A DNA stretch of 64,000 bases, taken from Mycolicibacterium peregrinum (lineage in GTDB: Bacteria; Actinomycetota; Actinomycetes; Mycobacteriales; Mycobacteriaceae). Within the stretch, counting starts at the first letter, position 1; every line of letters begins with the position of its first letter. Both the position numbers and the translations under genes were made by a program. Of the stretch, positions 19,428-28,018 are shown piece by piece. The notes below the pieces were generated by a model. It made no database searches and was not told the origin of the DNA. It was given only the letters and a program-made list of their open reading frames with translations. The stretch lies in contig NZ_LZSO01000039.1 of assembly GCF_001665785.1 (NCBI RefSeq), positions 62,001 through 126,000 on the forward strand, given 5' to 3'.

Positions 19428-20969
19428 GTGACGCAGCAGATGCCCGAACTCGACGAGGCCCACGCCATGGCGACCGAGCGCAGTTGCGCCGTCACCGCCG
19501 TGGCGTTGAGTGGCCAGCGCCGCACCGGCGCGCGGCTGGTCAGCGGGCAGCACCGCGGATTCGGTCTGAGTTCCCTACTCGACGTCGTGCACGTCCCCTA
19601 TCCCCCGCATCGTGACTGGACCCGCCGAACCCTGACCTGCGGTGTGGCACTGCAGTGCTCACCGTCCAAAGAGCGCATCCTCGACTACCGACTCAACGAG
19701 CTCTCGACCCGCGAACTGGCCGCGCTCACCCTCGTCGAGGCCGGCGTCGCGCTGGGCTGGGTCGCCGAGAACTGGCCCGGATTGCTGGCTGACCTGCGCG
19801 CAGCGCTGCCGCACCTGGAACCGGCCGGCGCGGACATGGACGCCGAGGAGATGCTGAATCGGGCCATCGCCCTTGCGCGTACCTCACAGCAGTTCTCCAT
19901 CGACCCACTGCTCGGCAGCCTGCCGCGGGCATACACCCTGCCGCAGGGGCTGTCCGACAAGCTGCGCCGCACGTTCGGGCGGCTGCCGTGGACCACCAAC
20001 CAGAAGCGTTCACCGGCACCACACTCCGTCCCCGCCGGCGGGGACGGAGGGGTCCGCAACTCCAACCTCCCCCCACCCAGCCGGCCTCAGGACAACGACC
20101 TCGACATCACCCCCGACCACCGGCCGGGAATCCCCTACCCGGAATGGAACGCGTGGACGAAGAGCTTCATGCCGGACCACGTCGCGGTTCTCGAGCAGGC
20201 ACGTTCCGGCCGCGACCAGCATGCGGGCGCAGTCGCCGTCGATGTGCGGAAGTGGTTCGAGCAGAACACCCATCGGGCCATGAAGAGCCGGCTGGAAGAC
20301 GGCTCGGACCTCGACGTCGACCAGTACGTCAACCATTTCATCGACCTGACGACCGGCGAGGCGGTCGAACCGCGCCTCTTCCGTGAACTGCTGCCCGCCA
20401 GCCGCGACGTGACAACCGCGCTCCTCCTCGACGGCAGCTCCTCGCTGGGCGTGCACGGGGGCAGGATCTTCAAACTCGAGCTCGCCTGCGCCGACGCCCT
20501 GTCCCGCGCGATGACCTCGGCCCGGGAACGCCACGGCATATTCACGTTCACCGGGAACACCCGCCATCGCGTGGAAGTCAGCTGCCTCAAGGACTTCGCG
20601 GACCGCCGTTTCGTACCGCCCGGCAGCCTGGGCCTGTCCACCGGTGGCTACACCAGACTCGGTGCGCCGCTGCGCCATATGACCGGCCGCCTGCTCGCGC
20701 AGCCTTCTGAGCGCAGGTTGCTCATCGTCATCGGCGACGGCCTGATCTCGGACGAGGGCTACGAGGGCCGCTACGCGTGGGCCGATGCCGCCCACGCCGT
20801 GGAGGAAGCCAACGACGCCGGCGTCTCCATGTACTACGTCGGCGTCGGTCCCGTCCGCGTCGATCCCCTGCCGGAGGTATTCGGACCCAAACGGTCCCAA
20901 CGCATCCGACGAATCGAAGAACTACCCCGAGTCCTCGCCCACGTCCACCGGGAGCTGGTATCTGCATGA
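19428..20969 (+). CDS. NorD/CoxE-like VWA-domain protein
   Basis: A 513-residue protein with a C-terminal von Willebrand A domain (about 328-510). The MIDAS metal motif DGSSS is at 335-339, with T409 in GGYTRLG and D437 in IGDGLISD. The stretch from GGYTRLGAPLRHMTGRLL through DEGYEGRYAWAD resembles NorD, the partner of the AAA+ protein NorQ needed for iron loading of nitric oxide reductase. The middle region (190-235) is Pro/Gly-rich and probably disordered. It overlaps the AAA+ gene by 4 bp. No nitric oxide reductase gene is present, so the client is more likely the membrane proteins encoded next door (inference). Confidence 0.87.
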   Translation: MTQQMPELDEAHAMATERSCAVTAVALSGQRRTGARLVSGQHRGFGLSSLLDVVHVPYPPHRDWTRRTLTCGVALQCSPSKERILDYRLNELSTRELAALTLVEAGVALGWVAENWPGLLADLRAALPHLEPAGADMDAEEMLNRAIALARTSQQFSIDPLLGSLPRAYTLPQGLSDKLRRTFGRLPWTTNQKRSPAPHSVPAGGDGGVRNSNLPPPSRPQDNDLDITPDHRPGIPYPEWNAWTKSFMPDHVAVLEQARSGRDQHAGAVAVDVRKWFEQNTHRAMKSRLEDGSDLDVDQYVNHFIDLTTGEAVEPRLFRELLPASRDVTTALLLDGSSSLGVHGGRIFKLELACADALSRAMTSARERHGIFTFTGNTRHRVEVSCLKDFADRRFVPPGSLGLSTGGYTRLGAPLRHMTGRLLAQPSERRLLIVIGDGLISDEGYEGRYAWADAAHAVEEANDAGVSMYYVGVGPVRVDPLPEVFGPKRSQRIRRIEELPRVLAHVHRELVSA

Positions 20970-21766
20970 CCGACACGTATTACGCCAATGCCAACGAGGT
21001 TCAGCTGTTCGAGCAGGCCTGCCGCCAGCGCCTGCCGGTGATGCTCACTGGTCCGACAGGATGCGGCAAGACTCGCCTCGTCGAGCACATGGGACTGCTA
21101 CTCAGCCGTCCGGTCGTCACCATCAGCTGCCACGACGACCTGACCAGCTCCGACCTCGTCGGCCGGTTCATGGTCACCGGCGGTGACGTGGTCTGGACCG
21201 ACGGGCCCCTCACGCGGGCGGTCAAGGCCGGAGCGATCTGCTACCTCGACGAGGTGGTCGAGGCGCGCCACGACTCGTTGGCCGTGCTGCACTCGCTCAC
21301 CGACCACAGGCGCACGCTCTACCTGGATCGTGCGGGCGAAGTCGTCCATGCGCCAGAGGCTTTCATGTTGGTGTGCTCCTACAACCCTGCCTACCGCAGC
21401 TCGCTCAAGGAGCTCAAACCCTCCTTCCGGCAGCGTTTCGTCACACTGCCGATGCGGTACCTGCCGCCCGAACGCGAGGCCGAGGTGATCGTTACCGAAG
21501 CCGGCGTCGGACTTCCCACCGCACAGCGGCTGGTCCGGTGTGCCACCGCGATCCGTACCGCGGACGAGGCATTCCACTTCGAACCGCCGTCGACTCGGGT
21601 ACTGGTCACGGCGGCACACCTGATCGCCGCCGGTGCAACGGAACTCGAAGCCGCAGAGGCCTGTGTCCTCGCCCCGCTGTCCAGCGACGGCGCCATCACC
21701 GAAGGGCTGCGGGAGGTCGCGTCCGCGTGCCTCTCCGGAGCCGACGCCGACAGCCCAAGCGCCTAG
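20966..21766 (+). CDS. MoxR/NorQ/CbbQ-type AAA+ ATPase
   Basis: A 266-residue AAA+ protein with Walker A GPTGCGKT (29-36), Walker B ICYLDE (91-96), the sensor-1 CSYNP and the C-terminal helical segment of the CbbQ/NirQ/NorQ family. Such ATPases pair with VWA proteins to remodel or metal-load enzymes (NorQ/NorD, CbbQ/CbbO, CoxD/CoxE). The 4-bp overlap with the VWA gene supports a stoichiometric pair. It is the catalytic motor of the proposed maturase for the membrane proteins at 17898 and 21910. Confidence 0.92.
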   Translation: MTDTYYANANEVQLFEQACRQRLPVMLTGPTGCGKTRLVEHMGLLLSRPVVTISCHDDLTSSDLVGRFMVTGGDVVWTDGPLTRAVKAGAICYLDEVVEARHDSLAVLHSLTDHRRTLYLDRAGEVVHAPEAFMLVCSYNPAYRSSLKELKPSFRQRFVTLPMRYLPPEREAEVIVTEAGVGLPTAQRLVRCATAIRTADEAFHFEPPSTRVLVTAAHLIAAGATELEAAEACVLAPLSSDGAITEGLREVASACLSGADADSPSA

Positions 21767-21781
21767 GAAGGAATCGCCACC

Positions 21782-21913
21782 ATGGTGGATCAGAAGGAAC
21801 GCAACCGCAAGAAAGCCCTCATCGTCCTGCAGATCGTCATCTACGGATACCTGTTGATGATGTTCGGAATTCAGCTCTACATGTCGTTCACCCGAGGCTG
21901 GTGGGACCTGTGA
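21782..21913 (+). CDS. Small single-TM protein (43 aa)
   Basis: A 43-residue ORF with ATG start and AGGAA ribosome site. A basic N-terminus (KERNRKK) precedes one hydrophobic helix (ALIVLQIVIYGYLLMMFGIQ) and a short aromatic tail (RGWWDL), so the N-terminus should be cytosolic. Its stop overlaps the GTG of the second membrane protein by 4 bp, a strong sign of co-translation. It is probably an accessory subunit of that membrane protein. I know of no named family. Confidence 0.7.
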   Translation: MVDQKERNRKKALIVLQIVIYGYLLMMFGIQLYMSFTRGWWDL

Positions 21914-22611
21914 AGGTTACGGCATCCGTCCCGGCAGAGGGTTCCCTCAACCTCGAAGAGCATCACGAACAGTCCCGCCTGGCGCAGCGGCGGGCCGACA
22001 AGTGGATGATCGTCGGTGCCGCGCTGATGGGCATGTGGGCACCCGGGCTCATCGGCTTCCCCATCTTCATGCGCGGTGTGTGGTTGCAGCGCCAGGCACT
22101 GCGCGCGGGGTATTCCGTCCGGCCGATGATCGTCACGCTCATCGGCTATCTCGTGCTGATCGACGGCATGCTCAACAGCCTCGGCTGGGCCCTCGACCTG
22201 GTCGCCAACCACACGCTGATCAACCGGGTGCTGATGGTCGGCTGGGGCGCCATGTTCGACGCCGGATATTTCTGGCACTACAACGAACTGTGGATGGGCG
22301 GCGCCGCCGGGCCGGGCGAGAAGTCCATGGTGTTCGGCATGATCCTCACCGTTTTCGCGATGCGGTGCGCCGCCGCGATCGGCTTTCTGCAAATGAAGCG
22401 CTGGGGCCACCAGTGGATGATCATCACCTGCTGGATGGGCGTGCTGATCTGGTGCCTGTACGTGTTCAACATGACGATGTATGCCGACGTCCGCTACGCA
22501 GGCGTCGTGTTCCCGGTGATCGGGTGGTGGCTCTACGACATCTTCTACATCACCCCGTTCCTCGCGATCCCGTACCTGCACACGGTGAACCGCGAAATCT
22601 TCTCCGACTGA
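21910..22611 (+). CDS. Polytopic membrane protein, paralog 2 (function unknown)
   Basis: A 233-residue membrane protein closely related to the one at 17898, with most residues from the second hydrophobic segment to the C-terminus identical. The shared core includes FDAGYFWHYNELW (D117, H123, E126 here), KRWGHQWMIITCWMG (H167) and the ending VNREIFSD. The N-terminal 30 residues differ. The GTG start overlaps the stop of the small TM gene. Two such paralogs flanking an AAA+/VWA pair suggest a heteromeric membrane enzyme or two alternative client subunits. Function unknown. Confidence 0.8.
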   Translation: MKVTASVPAEGSLNLEEHHEQSRLAQRRADKWMIVGAALMGMWAPGLIGFPIFMRGVWLQRQALRAGYSVRPMIVTLIGYLVLIDGMLNSLGWALDLVANHTLINRVLMVGWGAMFDAGYFWHYNELWMGGAAGPGEKSMVFGMILTVFAMRCAAAIGFLQMKRWGHQWMIITCWMGVLIWCLYVFNMTMYADVRYAGVVFPVIGWWLYDIFYITPFLAIPYLHTVNREIFSD

Positions 22612-22643
22612 AGATAATTCATGCAGCACTTAGGAGAGACACT

Positions 22644-23072
22644 GTGACAACCACACCTGAATCCACCGAAGACCAGAAGCCCGAGGATCTCCCTCCCGGC
22701 ACCACGCCCTACTACGCGCGCATGCACAAGTGGATCAAGCGCGCGGTGCTGGTGTGCCTGGTCGCCCTCGTCCTCGAGGGCGCCTTCACCCTGCCGTTCA
22801 TGGCGGTCTACTACGGCTACCCCACCTTGAGCCTCACCCAGATCTGCAGTGAACTGCTCAAGGTTCGCTATTCCGACGACACCCTCGAATGCAAGGTCCC
22901 TTACCCGGCATTCGGCCCACCCGAGGGCGCCGAAGGCAAGGACACCGCGCAGGACGAGTGGGGCATCCAGCCGGTACCCAAGTACCACCGGATCGGGTTC
23001 CGTGAGCTGGTGCGGATCCACGAAGAACGAGCAGCACGTGAGTCAGCCCAGCAACAGCAGCAGAGCCGCTAG
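22644..23072 (+). CDS. Single-TM protein with outside domain (function unknown)
   Basis: A 142-residue protein with GTG start and GGAG ribosome site. A hydrophilic Pro-rich N-terminus (1-25) leads into one helix (about 33-55, AVLVCLVALVLEGAFTLPFM) and then a polar domain with two cysteines (QICSEL and TLECKV) that would lie outside the membrane. It ends in a Gln-rich tail. Architecture recalls an anchored small subunit of a membrane enzyme. It lies 32 bp after the second membrane protein and 8 bp before a P450 gene. No family assignment. Confidence 0.7.
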   Translation: MTTTPESTEDQKPEDLPPGTTPYYARMHKWIKRAVLVCLVALVLEGAFTLPFMAVYYGYPTLSLTQICSELLKVRYSDDTLECKVPYPAFGPPEGAEGKDTAQDEWGIQPVPKYHRIGFRELVRIHEERAARESAQQQQQSR

Positions 23073-23080
23073 GAGCCACC

Positions 23081-24301
23081 GTGCCGGAGTCACTCGAACG
23101 CCACGCCGAGAACTGGGACCTGCGCCACCAGGATTTCAACGACAACGACTTTCTTTACGACGTCTACTCGGTGATGCGACGGCAATCGCCGTTCGCGCGC
23201 ACCGACAAGCCGTTTCTCAGCGCGACGCCGGCCGGTGCGTGGGTGGCGGTGCGCTACGCGGAGTGCGTCCAGATTCTGCAGGACTGGGAGCACTTCTCCA
23301 GCAACCCGACGCCCGAGGGCGCCGAGCAGCTCGCCGGTGATTTGGTGATCACCCTCGACCCACCTCGGCAGCAGAAGTTCCGCAAGGTCCTGAACCCGTA
23401 CTTCTCGCCGGCGCGGATGAAGGCGTTGCGACCCGAGATCGGCGCCGAGACCGACCGGCTCATCGACGATCTCATCGAGAGCGGATCCGGTGACCTCGCC
23501 CAGATCGCCTGGCGCCAGCCCGGAATCGTGTTCTTCAAGTATCTGCTCGGCATGCCGATCGAAGACGTCCCGCTGTGCGTCGAGTTGACCGACACCGCGC
23601 TCAACGGCGCCACCGAGCAGGACCGGATGAGCGCCTGGGGCGGGCTGTACCAGCACCTGCACGACGCCGTGACCGCTCGTATGGACCAGCCGCCCCGTGA
23701 CGACATGATCGACGTCCTGCTGTCCGCCGAGATCGACGGAGAAAAACTGTCATTCGGCGATATCGTGTCCAACGCCATGCTCCTGGTTCAGGCCGGTCTC
23801 GAGACGACCGCCAGCGCAATGTCTTTCGCCTATCACTACCTCGCCACCAACCCGGCCGAGCGGGACCGCCTGATCGGCGATCCCGAACTCCTCGCCCGTG
23901 CCGTCGAGGAGTTCATCCGGTTCGCCGGGTCGATCCACGGCATTCCCCGCACCGTGGCCAAAGAGGTGGAACTGAACGGCTGCACGTTCTCGCCGGGCGA
24001 GTCGGTCATCGTCAACTACGCCGCCGCCAACCGCGACGAACAGGAGTTTCCCGACGCGGGCCGGTGCATCCTCGACCGTCGCGAGAACCGGCACCTCGGT
24101 TTCGGGGCCGGCGTGCACCGCTGCCTCGGGTCCAACCTGGCTCGGCTGGAATTCCAGGTGGGCCTGGAGCGGGTGCTGTCCCGGAGGCCCGATTTCACGC
24201 TCGCAGCGGGAGAGCAGGCGAAGTTTCACGGCAACTCCGTCACCCGCGGATTCCGCTCGGTCCCGGTAACTTTCACGCCCAGCGGCCGGTCCACCACATG
24301 A
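23081..24301 (+). CDS. Cytochrome P450
   Basis: A 406-residue bacterial class I P450. The I-helix oxygen-activation motif is LETTAS, the K-helix ExxR is EEFIR, and the heme loop is FGAGVHRCLG with its Cys thiolate near residue 349. It hydroxylates an unactivated carbon using ferredoxin-delivered electrons; no ferredoxin gene adjoins it. The GTG start follows AGGAG. It overlaps the DapB-like gene by 4 bp. I cannot assign a CYP number. Confidence 0.93.
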   Translation: MPESLERHAENWDLRHQDFNDNDFLYDVYSVMRRQSPFARTDKPFLSATPAGAWVAVRYAECVQILQDWEHFSSNPTPEGAEQLAGDLVITLDPPRQQKFRKVLNPYFSPARMKALRPEIGAETDRLIDDLIESGSGDLAQIAWRQPGIVFFKYLLGMPIEDVPLCVELTDTALNGATEQDRMSAWGGLYQHLHDAVTARMDQPPRDDMIDVLLSAEIDGEKLSFGDIVSNAMLLVQAGLETTASAMSFAYHYLATNPAERDRLIGDPELLARAVEEFIRFAGSIHGIPRTVAKEVELNGCTFSPGESVIVNYAAANRDEQEFPDAGRCILDRRENRHLGFGAGVHRCLGSNLARLEFQVGLERVLSRRPDFTLAAGEQAKFHGNSVTRGFRSVPVTFTPSGRSTT

Positions 24302-25347
24302 CCTACCGGGTCGTGCAGTGGACGACAGGCAACGTCGGCCGCAAGTCGGTCCACGCCATCGTCGCGAATGCCGAACTCGAGCTCGTCGGCTGCTACGCCT
24401 GGGCACCCGACAAGGTGGGCAAGGACGTCGGCGAGCTCTGCGGCCTCGAACCGCTGGGCGTGGCAGCCACCGACGACGCCGACGCGCTGCTGGCCCTGCA
24501 GCCGGACTGCGTCGTCTACAACCCGATGTTCGCCGACGTCGACGTACTGGTCCGCATTCTCGGCGCCGGCATCAACGTCGTCACCACGTCCGAGTTCATC
24601 AACGGGCACGGCCTGGGCGAGGGCCGCGATCGTGTCATCGACGCCTGTGAACGAGGCGGCTCAACCATTTTCGGCAGCGGCATCAACCCGGGCTTCATCC
24701 AGTTGTTCGCCGTGGTCACCGCAGGCATCTCTGATCGCGTCGACCGGATCTCCATCCTGGAGTCGTTCGACACCACGATCTACAACTCGCCGGCCACCGA
24801 GATCCCGATGGGCTTCGGTTATCCCATCGACCACCCCGATCTGCAGGCGATCACCGAAAAGGGATCGGGCATCTTCCGGGAAGCGGTCCAGCTGGTTGCC
24901 GTCGCTCTCGGCGTCGAACTCGACGGTATCCGGTGCGACCCCAGCTATGCCCAGACCACCGAAGACCTGGATCTGCCCGGCGACTGGACCATCGCCGCCG
25001 GCTGCGTCGCCGGCATCGACGTCCGGTGGATCGGCACGGCCGGCGGGCGCGATGTGATCGAGATCCGCGGCGTGTGGACCAAAGGCCAGTCGCTGGAACC
25101 GGCCTGGTCGACCACGTTCGGTTACACCGTCACCGTGGAGGGCAGGCCCACGATCAAGAGCACCTTGAGCTTTGAACCTCCCTCGGACTTCGCAGCCGAG
25201 ACCATCGAGGACTTCATCATGCTCGGGCTGACGATCACCGCCATGCCCGCAATCACCGCGATCCCCACGGTGGTGGCCGCGCCCCCGGGCATCGCCACCT
25301 ACAACGACCTGCCCCTACTACTGCCCCGAGGTGTGCTCAATGTCTGA
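24298..25347 (+). CDS. DapB-like NAD(P)-binding dehydrogenase
   Basis: A 349-residue relative of the protein at 15866, with VVQWTTGNVGRKSV at the N-terminus, QPDCVVYNPMF, GAGINVVTTS and GSGINPGFIQ. I start at ATG 24298, overlapping the P450 stop; longer extensions run through P450 coding sequence. Placement directly after a P450 suggests it acts on the hydroxylated or oxidised product. Relatives catalyse NAD(P)-dependent reactions on amines, imines or carbonyls; this substrate is unknown. Confidence 0.82.
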   Translation: MTYRVVQWTTGNVGRKSVHAIVANAELELVGCYAWAPDKVGKDVGELCGLEPLGVAATDDADALLALQPDCVVYNPMFADVDVLVRILGAGINVVTTSEFINGHGLGEGRDRVIDACERGGSTIFGSGINPGFIQLFAVVTAGISDRVDRISILESFDTTIYNSPATEIPMGFGYPIDHPDLQAITEKGSGIFREAVQLVAVALGVELDGIRCDPSYAQTTEDLDLPGDWTIAAGCVAGIDVRWIGTAGGRDVIEIRGVWTKGQSLEPAWSTTFGYTVTVEGRPTIKSTLSFEPPSDFAAETIEDFIMLGLTITAMPAITAIPTVVAAPPGIATYNDLPLLLPRGVLNV

Positions 25348-26398
25348 CAAGACCTACCGGATCATCCAGTGGATGACCGGCGACGTCGGCCAGGCCGGCG
25401 TGCGACACTTCGCCGAGAGCCCGGTGTTCGACCTCGTCGGAGTCCTGGTGCACAGCGAAGACAAGGTGGGCAAAGATGCCGGCGTGATCGCGGGTATCGC
25501 ACCGATCGGTGTGACCGCCACCGACGACGTCGACGCCATCGTCGCGCTGGACGCCGACTGCGTGTTCTACACGCCGATCATCATGGACGTCGACACCGTG
25601 TGCCGGCTGCTACGGTCCGGCAAGAACGTGGTGACCACGAGCGGGTTCTTTCATCCCTCACCGGATTTCAGCAAGCCCGCCGAACAGATCCGGGCGGCTT
25701 GCGCCGACGGCGGGACGTCGTTCCACGGTGGCGGTATCCATCCCGGTTACGCCGGGGACATCCTGCCGCTCACCCTGGCCCGCGTGATGAGCAGGATCGA
25801 CACCATCCATGTGTACGAGGTCGTCGACGTACTGAAGGACGCCCCGACGGACCACATCGACTGGATGGGATTCGGCAAAGACAAGGACAAATTCCTAGCG
25901 GAGCCAACGATTCTGGGTCTCGGCCTGCCGTTCTTCGCCCAATCGATGCACATGATCGCCGACGGACTCGGCGTGACCATCGACGAGGTGACCGCGGCCG
26001 AGGTCGAAGTCGCGACCGCTGCCGCGGAAATCCCCCACGACGAGGGCGCGATCCCGAAGGGCACCGTCGCCGCGCAGCGCCACGAATGGACCGCGTGGGT
26101 GGGCGGGAAGCCGCTGATCGTCTTCCACGCGATCTATGTGACCACAGGCCCCGACAAGCTCGAACCGGCATGGGATTGGGGCGAGACCCGGTACGAGATC
26201 GTGATCGAGGGCGACCCGCCCACCGAGCTGACCCTCAAAGGTGTCCGGCAGGCCGACGGCACCATGACCCATCCCGGCTACGACTGGACGGCCATGGGCG
26301 CCATCAACGCAATCCCCGATGTCTGCGATGCCTCGCCCGGCTGGCACAACCACCTCGACCTCGGGCTCATCCGGCCCCGTGGGCTCGTCCGCCGATGA
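25340..26398 (+). CDS. DapB-like NAD(P)-binding dehydrogenase
   Basis: A 352-residue tandem paralog of the preceding gene (IIQWMTGDVGQAGV, DADCVFYTPI, GGGIHPGYAGD). I choose ATG 25340, 8 bp inside the previous gene, rather than an in-frame GTG at 25331. Two adjacent divergent copies suggest two different steps or a heteromer. The ending ...HNHLDLGLIRPRGLVRR resembles that of other mycobacterial DapB-like proteins. Confidence 0.82.
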   Translation: MSDKTYRIIQWMTGDVGQAGVRHFAESPVFDLVGVLVHSEDKVGKDAGVIAGIAPIGVTATDDVDAIVALDADCVFYTPIIMDVDTVCRLLRSGKNVVTTSGFFHPSPDFSKPAEQIRAACADGGTSFHGGGIHPGYAGDILPLTLARVMSRIDTIHVYEVVDVLKDAPTDHIDWMGFGKDKDKFLAEPTILGLGLPFFAQSMHMIADGLGVTIDEVTAAEVEVATAAAEIPHDEGAIPKGTVAAQRHEWTAWVGGKPLIVFHAIYVTTGPDKLEPAWDWGETRYEIVIEGDPPTELTLKGVRQADGTMTHPGYDWTAMGAINAIPDVCDASPGWHNHLDLGLIRPRGLVRR

Positions 26399-26808
26399 CC
26401 TCCCAACCGGCACTGCACCACGTCGTGTTCGCGGTCGCCGCGGAGCGGACAGCCGACATGGTGCAGATGTTCACCGACCTCGGATTCACCTTCAACGCGG
26501 CCGAACTCACCGACCTCGGCGTCCACGTGCACCTGGACTGGGACCGCGGCGTCGAGCTGATCAGCCCGTTGCCCGGCTCGACCGCATCGGTGGCGGCCTC
26601 TGTCAGCGACTTCCTCGACCGCCACGGCGACGGTGTCTACACCGTGGTGGTCCGCGTGCCGAACGCCGGGGCGGCTGAGGCCGTGACACAGCGGTACGGG
26701 TCGGTGACGCGGTTCCGTCAGGGATTCTCCGGTGAAGGCTCCTACCTCGACGAGATCGACCTGTCCGCCCTGGGACTGCCCCTGACATTCCTGTCCACCA
26801 ATGTGTAA
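26395..26808 (+). CDS. VOC superfamily (glyoxalase-like) protein
   Basis: A 137-residue small protein with the betaalphabetabetabeta layout of vicinal oxygen chelate folds: LHHVVFAV at the N-terminus, then GVHVHLDWDRGVELISP, and a second half ending PLTFLSTNV. VOC proteins bind a divalent metal and act as isomerases, dioxygenases or epimerases, or only bind ligands. It overlaps both neighbours (ATGA upstream, 8 bp downstream). Substrate unknown. Confidence 0.72.
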   Translation: MTSQPALHHVVFAVAAERTADMVQMFTDLGFTFNAAELTDLGVHVHLDWDRGVELISPLPGSTASVAASVSDFLDRHGDGVYTVVVRVPNAGAAEAVTQRYGSVTRFRQGFSGEGSYLDEIDLSALGLPLTFLSTNV

Positions 26809-28018
26809 GCCGAGCGTTTTCGACGCGGGTCTGCCGACCCTCGACTACTCCGTCACCGACACCCCGCAGCAGATCTATTCGCAGTTCCGGGAGGCTCAGG
26901 AAGTCGCGCCGATCGCACTGGGCCCGATCGGGCCCGAAGTGCTGTCCTACGAGATGGCGCGCGCCGTACTGCGCGATCCGCGGTTCGGGATCCCCCAGGG
27001 CATACACCTGTCCGCCCATGGCATCACGTCAGGTCCGTTGTGGGACAGGGTGACCCGCAGCATCCTGAACATGGAGGGCGAGGAACACCGCCGGTTGCGC
27101 AGCCTGGTCGCCCGGGCTTTCACCCCACGTGCCACCGCGCGCATGCACGACGCGATCCACAGTGTCGTCAACGAATTGATCGACAGTATTCAGGACTCCG
27201 GCCGGTGCGAGTTCGTGGCAGACGTCGCGCGGCCGTATCCGATTCCGATCATCTGCGCCCTTTTCGGCGCACCACGCGAGGACTGGCAGCAATTCTCGCG
27301 CTGGGCCGAGGACATCTTCAAAATCGTCAGCTTCGACTGCGATCTCGCGCAGGAGGAGCCCGTCGTATTGAAGGCGTGGGGCGAGTTCGACGATTACATC
27401 GACCACATGATCGCCCACCGGCGTCGCCACCTGACCGATGATCTGCTGTCCGACCTGATCCGGATCGAAGACGGCGGCGACCGGCTGGACGCCGCCGAAC
27501 TACGAATGCTGGCGTTCTCCATCCTGATCGCCGGAACCGACACCACGCGCAGCCAACTGGCGGCTTCGATGCAGGTGCTCTGCGACCACCCCGACCAGTG
27601 GGCGCTGCTGCGGGAGCAGCCCGACCTGGCCATGCGCGCCGTCGAGGAAACCATGCGGCATTCGCCGTCGATGTGCAGCACCGTGCGCAGCGTCGCCGAT
27701 GACGCCGAGATCGGCGACTACAGTTTTCCCGCAGGGACATTCATCATCGTGAACACCTATGCGGCCAACCGTGATCAATCCGTCTACGACGACCCGACCC
27801 GCTTCGACATCACCCGCGAGGACCCGCCGCCGATCCTGACCTTCGGTGGCGGCGCGCATTACTGCCTGGGCGCCAACCTGGCGCGGCTCGAGCTGTCCGA
27901 GGCACTCACGATCCTGTCTCGCCGGCTTCCGAGCCCTCGAGTGGCCGGACCGGTGCCCTGGAAGCCACTACTCGGCCTGAGCGGCCCGACCAGTCTCCCG
28001 CTGGAGTTCGACCGATGA
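26801..28018 (+). CDS. Cytochrome P450
   Basis: A 405-residue P450, clearly different from the one at 23081. Seen: I-helix IAGTDTTRSQ, K-helix EETMR, and heme loop FGGGAHYCLGANLAR. The N-terminal segment TPQQIYSQFREAQEVAPIALGP is typical of soluble actinobacterial P450s. Its ATG lies 8 bp inside the VOC gene and its stop overlaps the ERG2-like gene by 4 bp. A second hydroxylation on the same scaffold is likely. Confidence 0.93.
   Translation: MCKPSVFDAGLPTLDYSVTDTPQQIYSQFREAQEVAPIALGPIGPEVLSYEMARAVLRDPRFGIPQGIHLSAHGITSGPLWDRVTRSILNMEGEEHRRLRSLVARAFTPRATARMHDAIHSVVNELIDSIQDSGRCEFVADVARPYPIPIICALFGAPREDWQQFSRWAEDIFKIVSFDCDLAQEEPVVLKAWGEFDDYIDHMIAHRRRHLTDDLLSDLIRIEDGGDRLDAAELRMLAFSILIAGTDTTRSQLAASMQVLCDHPDQWALLREQPDLAMRAVEETMRHSPSMCSTVRSVADDAEIGDYSFPAGTFIIVNTYAANRDQSVYDDPTRFDITREDPPPILTFGGGAHYCLGANLARLELSEALTILSRRLPSPRVAGPVPWKPLLGLSGPTSLPLEFDR

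Noticed and set aside
19428..21766. VWA/AAA+ pair as parts of nitric oxide reductase or CO dehydrogenase systems
   Set aside because: No norB/norC or coxMSL gene is present in the window.
21373..22611. Longer start (21373) for the second membrane protein
   Set aside because: The extension runs through the AAA+ and mini-protein genes in another frame. GTG 21910 overlaps the mini-protein stop in the usual way.
17898..22611. Membrane paralogs as PmoA/PmoC (copper monooxygenase) or EBP-type sterol isomerase
   Set aside because: Length and helix count are compatible, but I could not align their characteristic residues with confidence; left as unknown.
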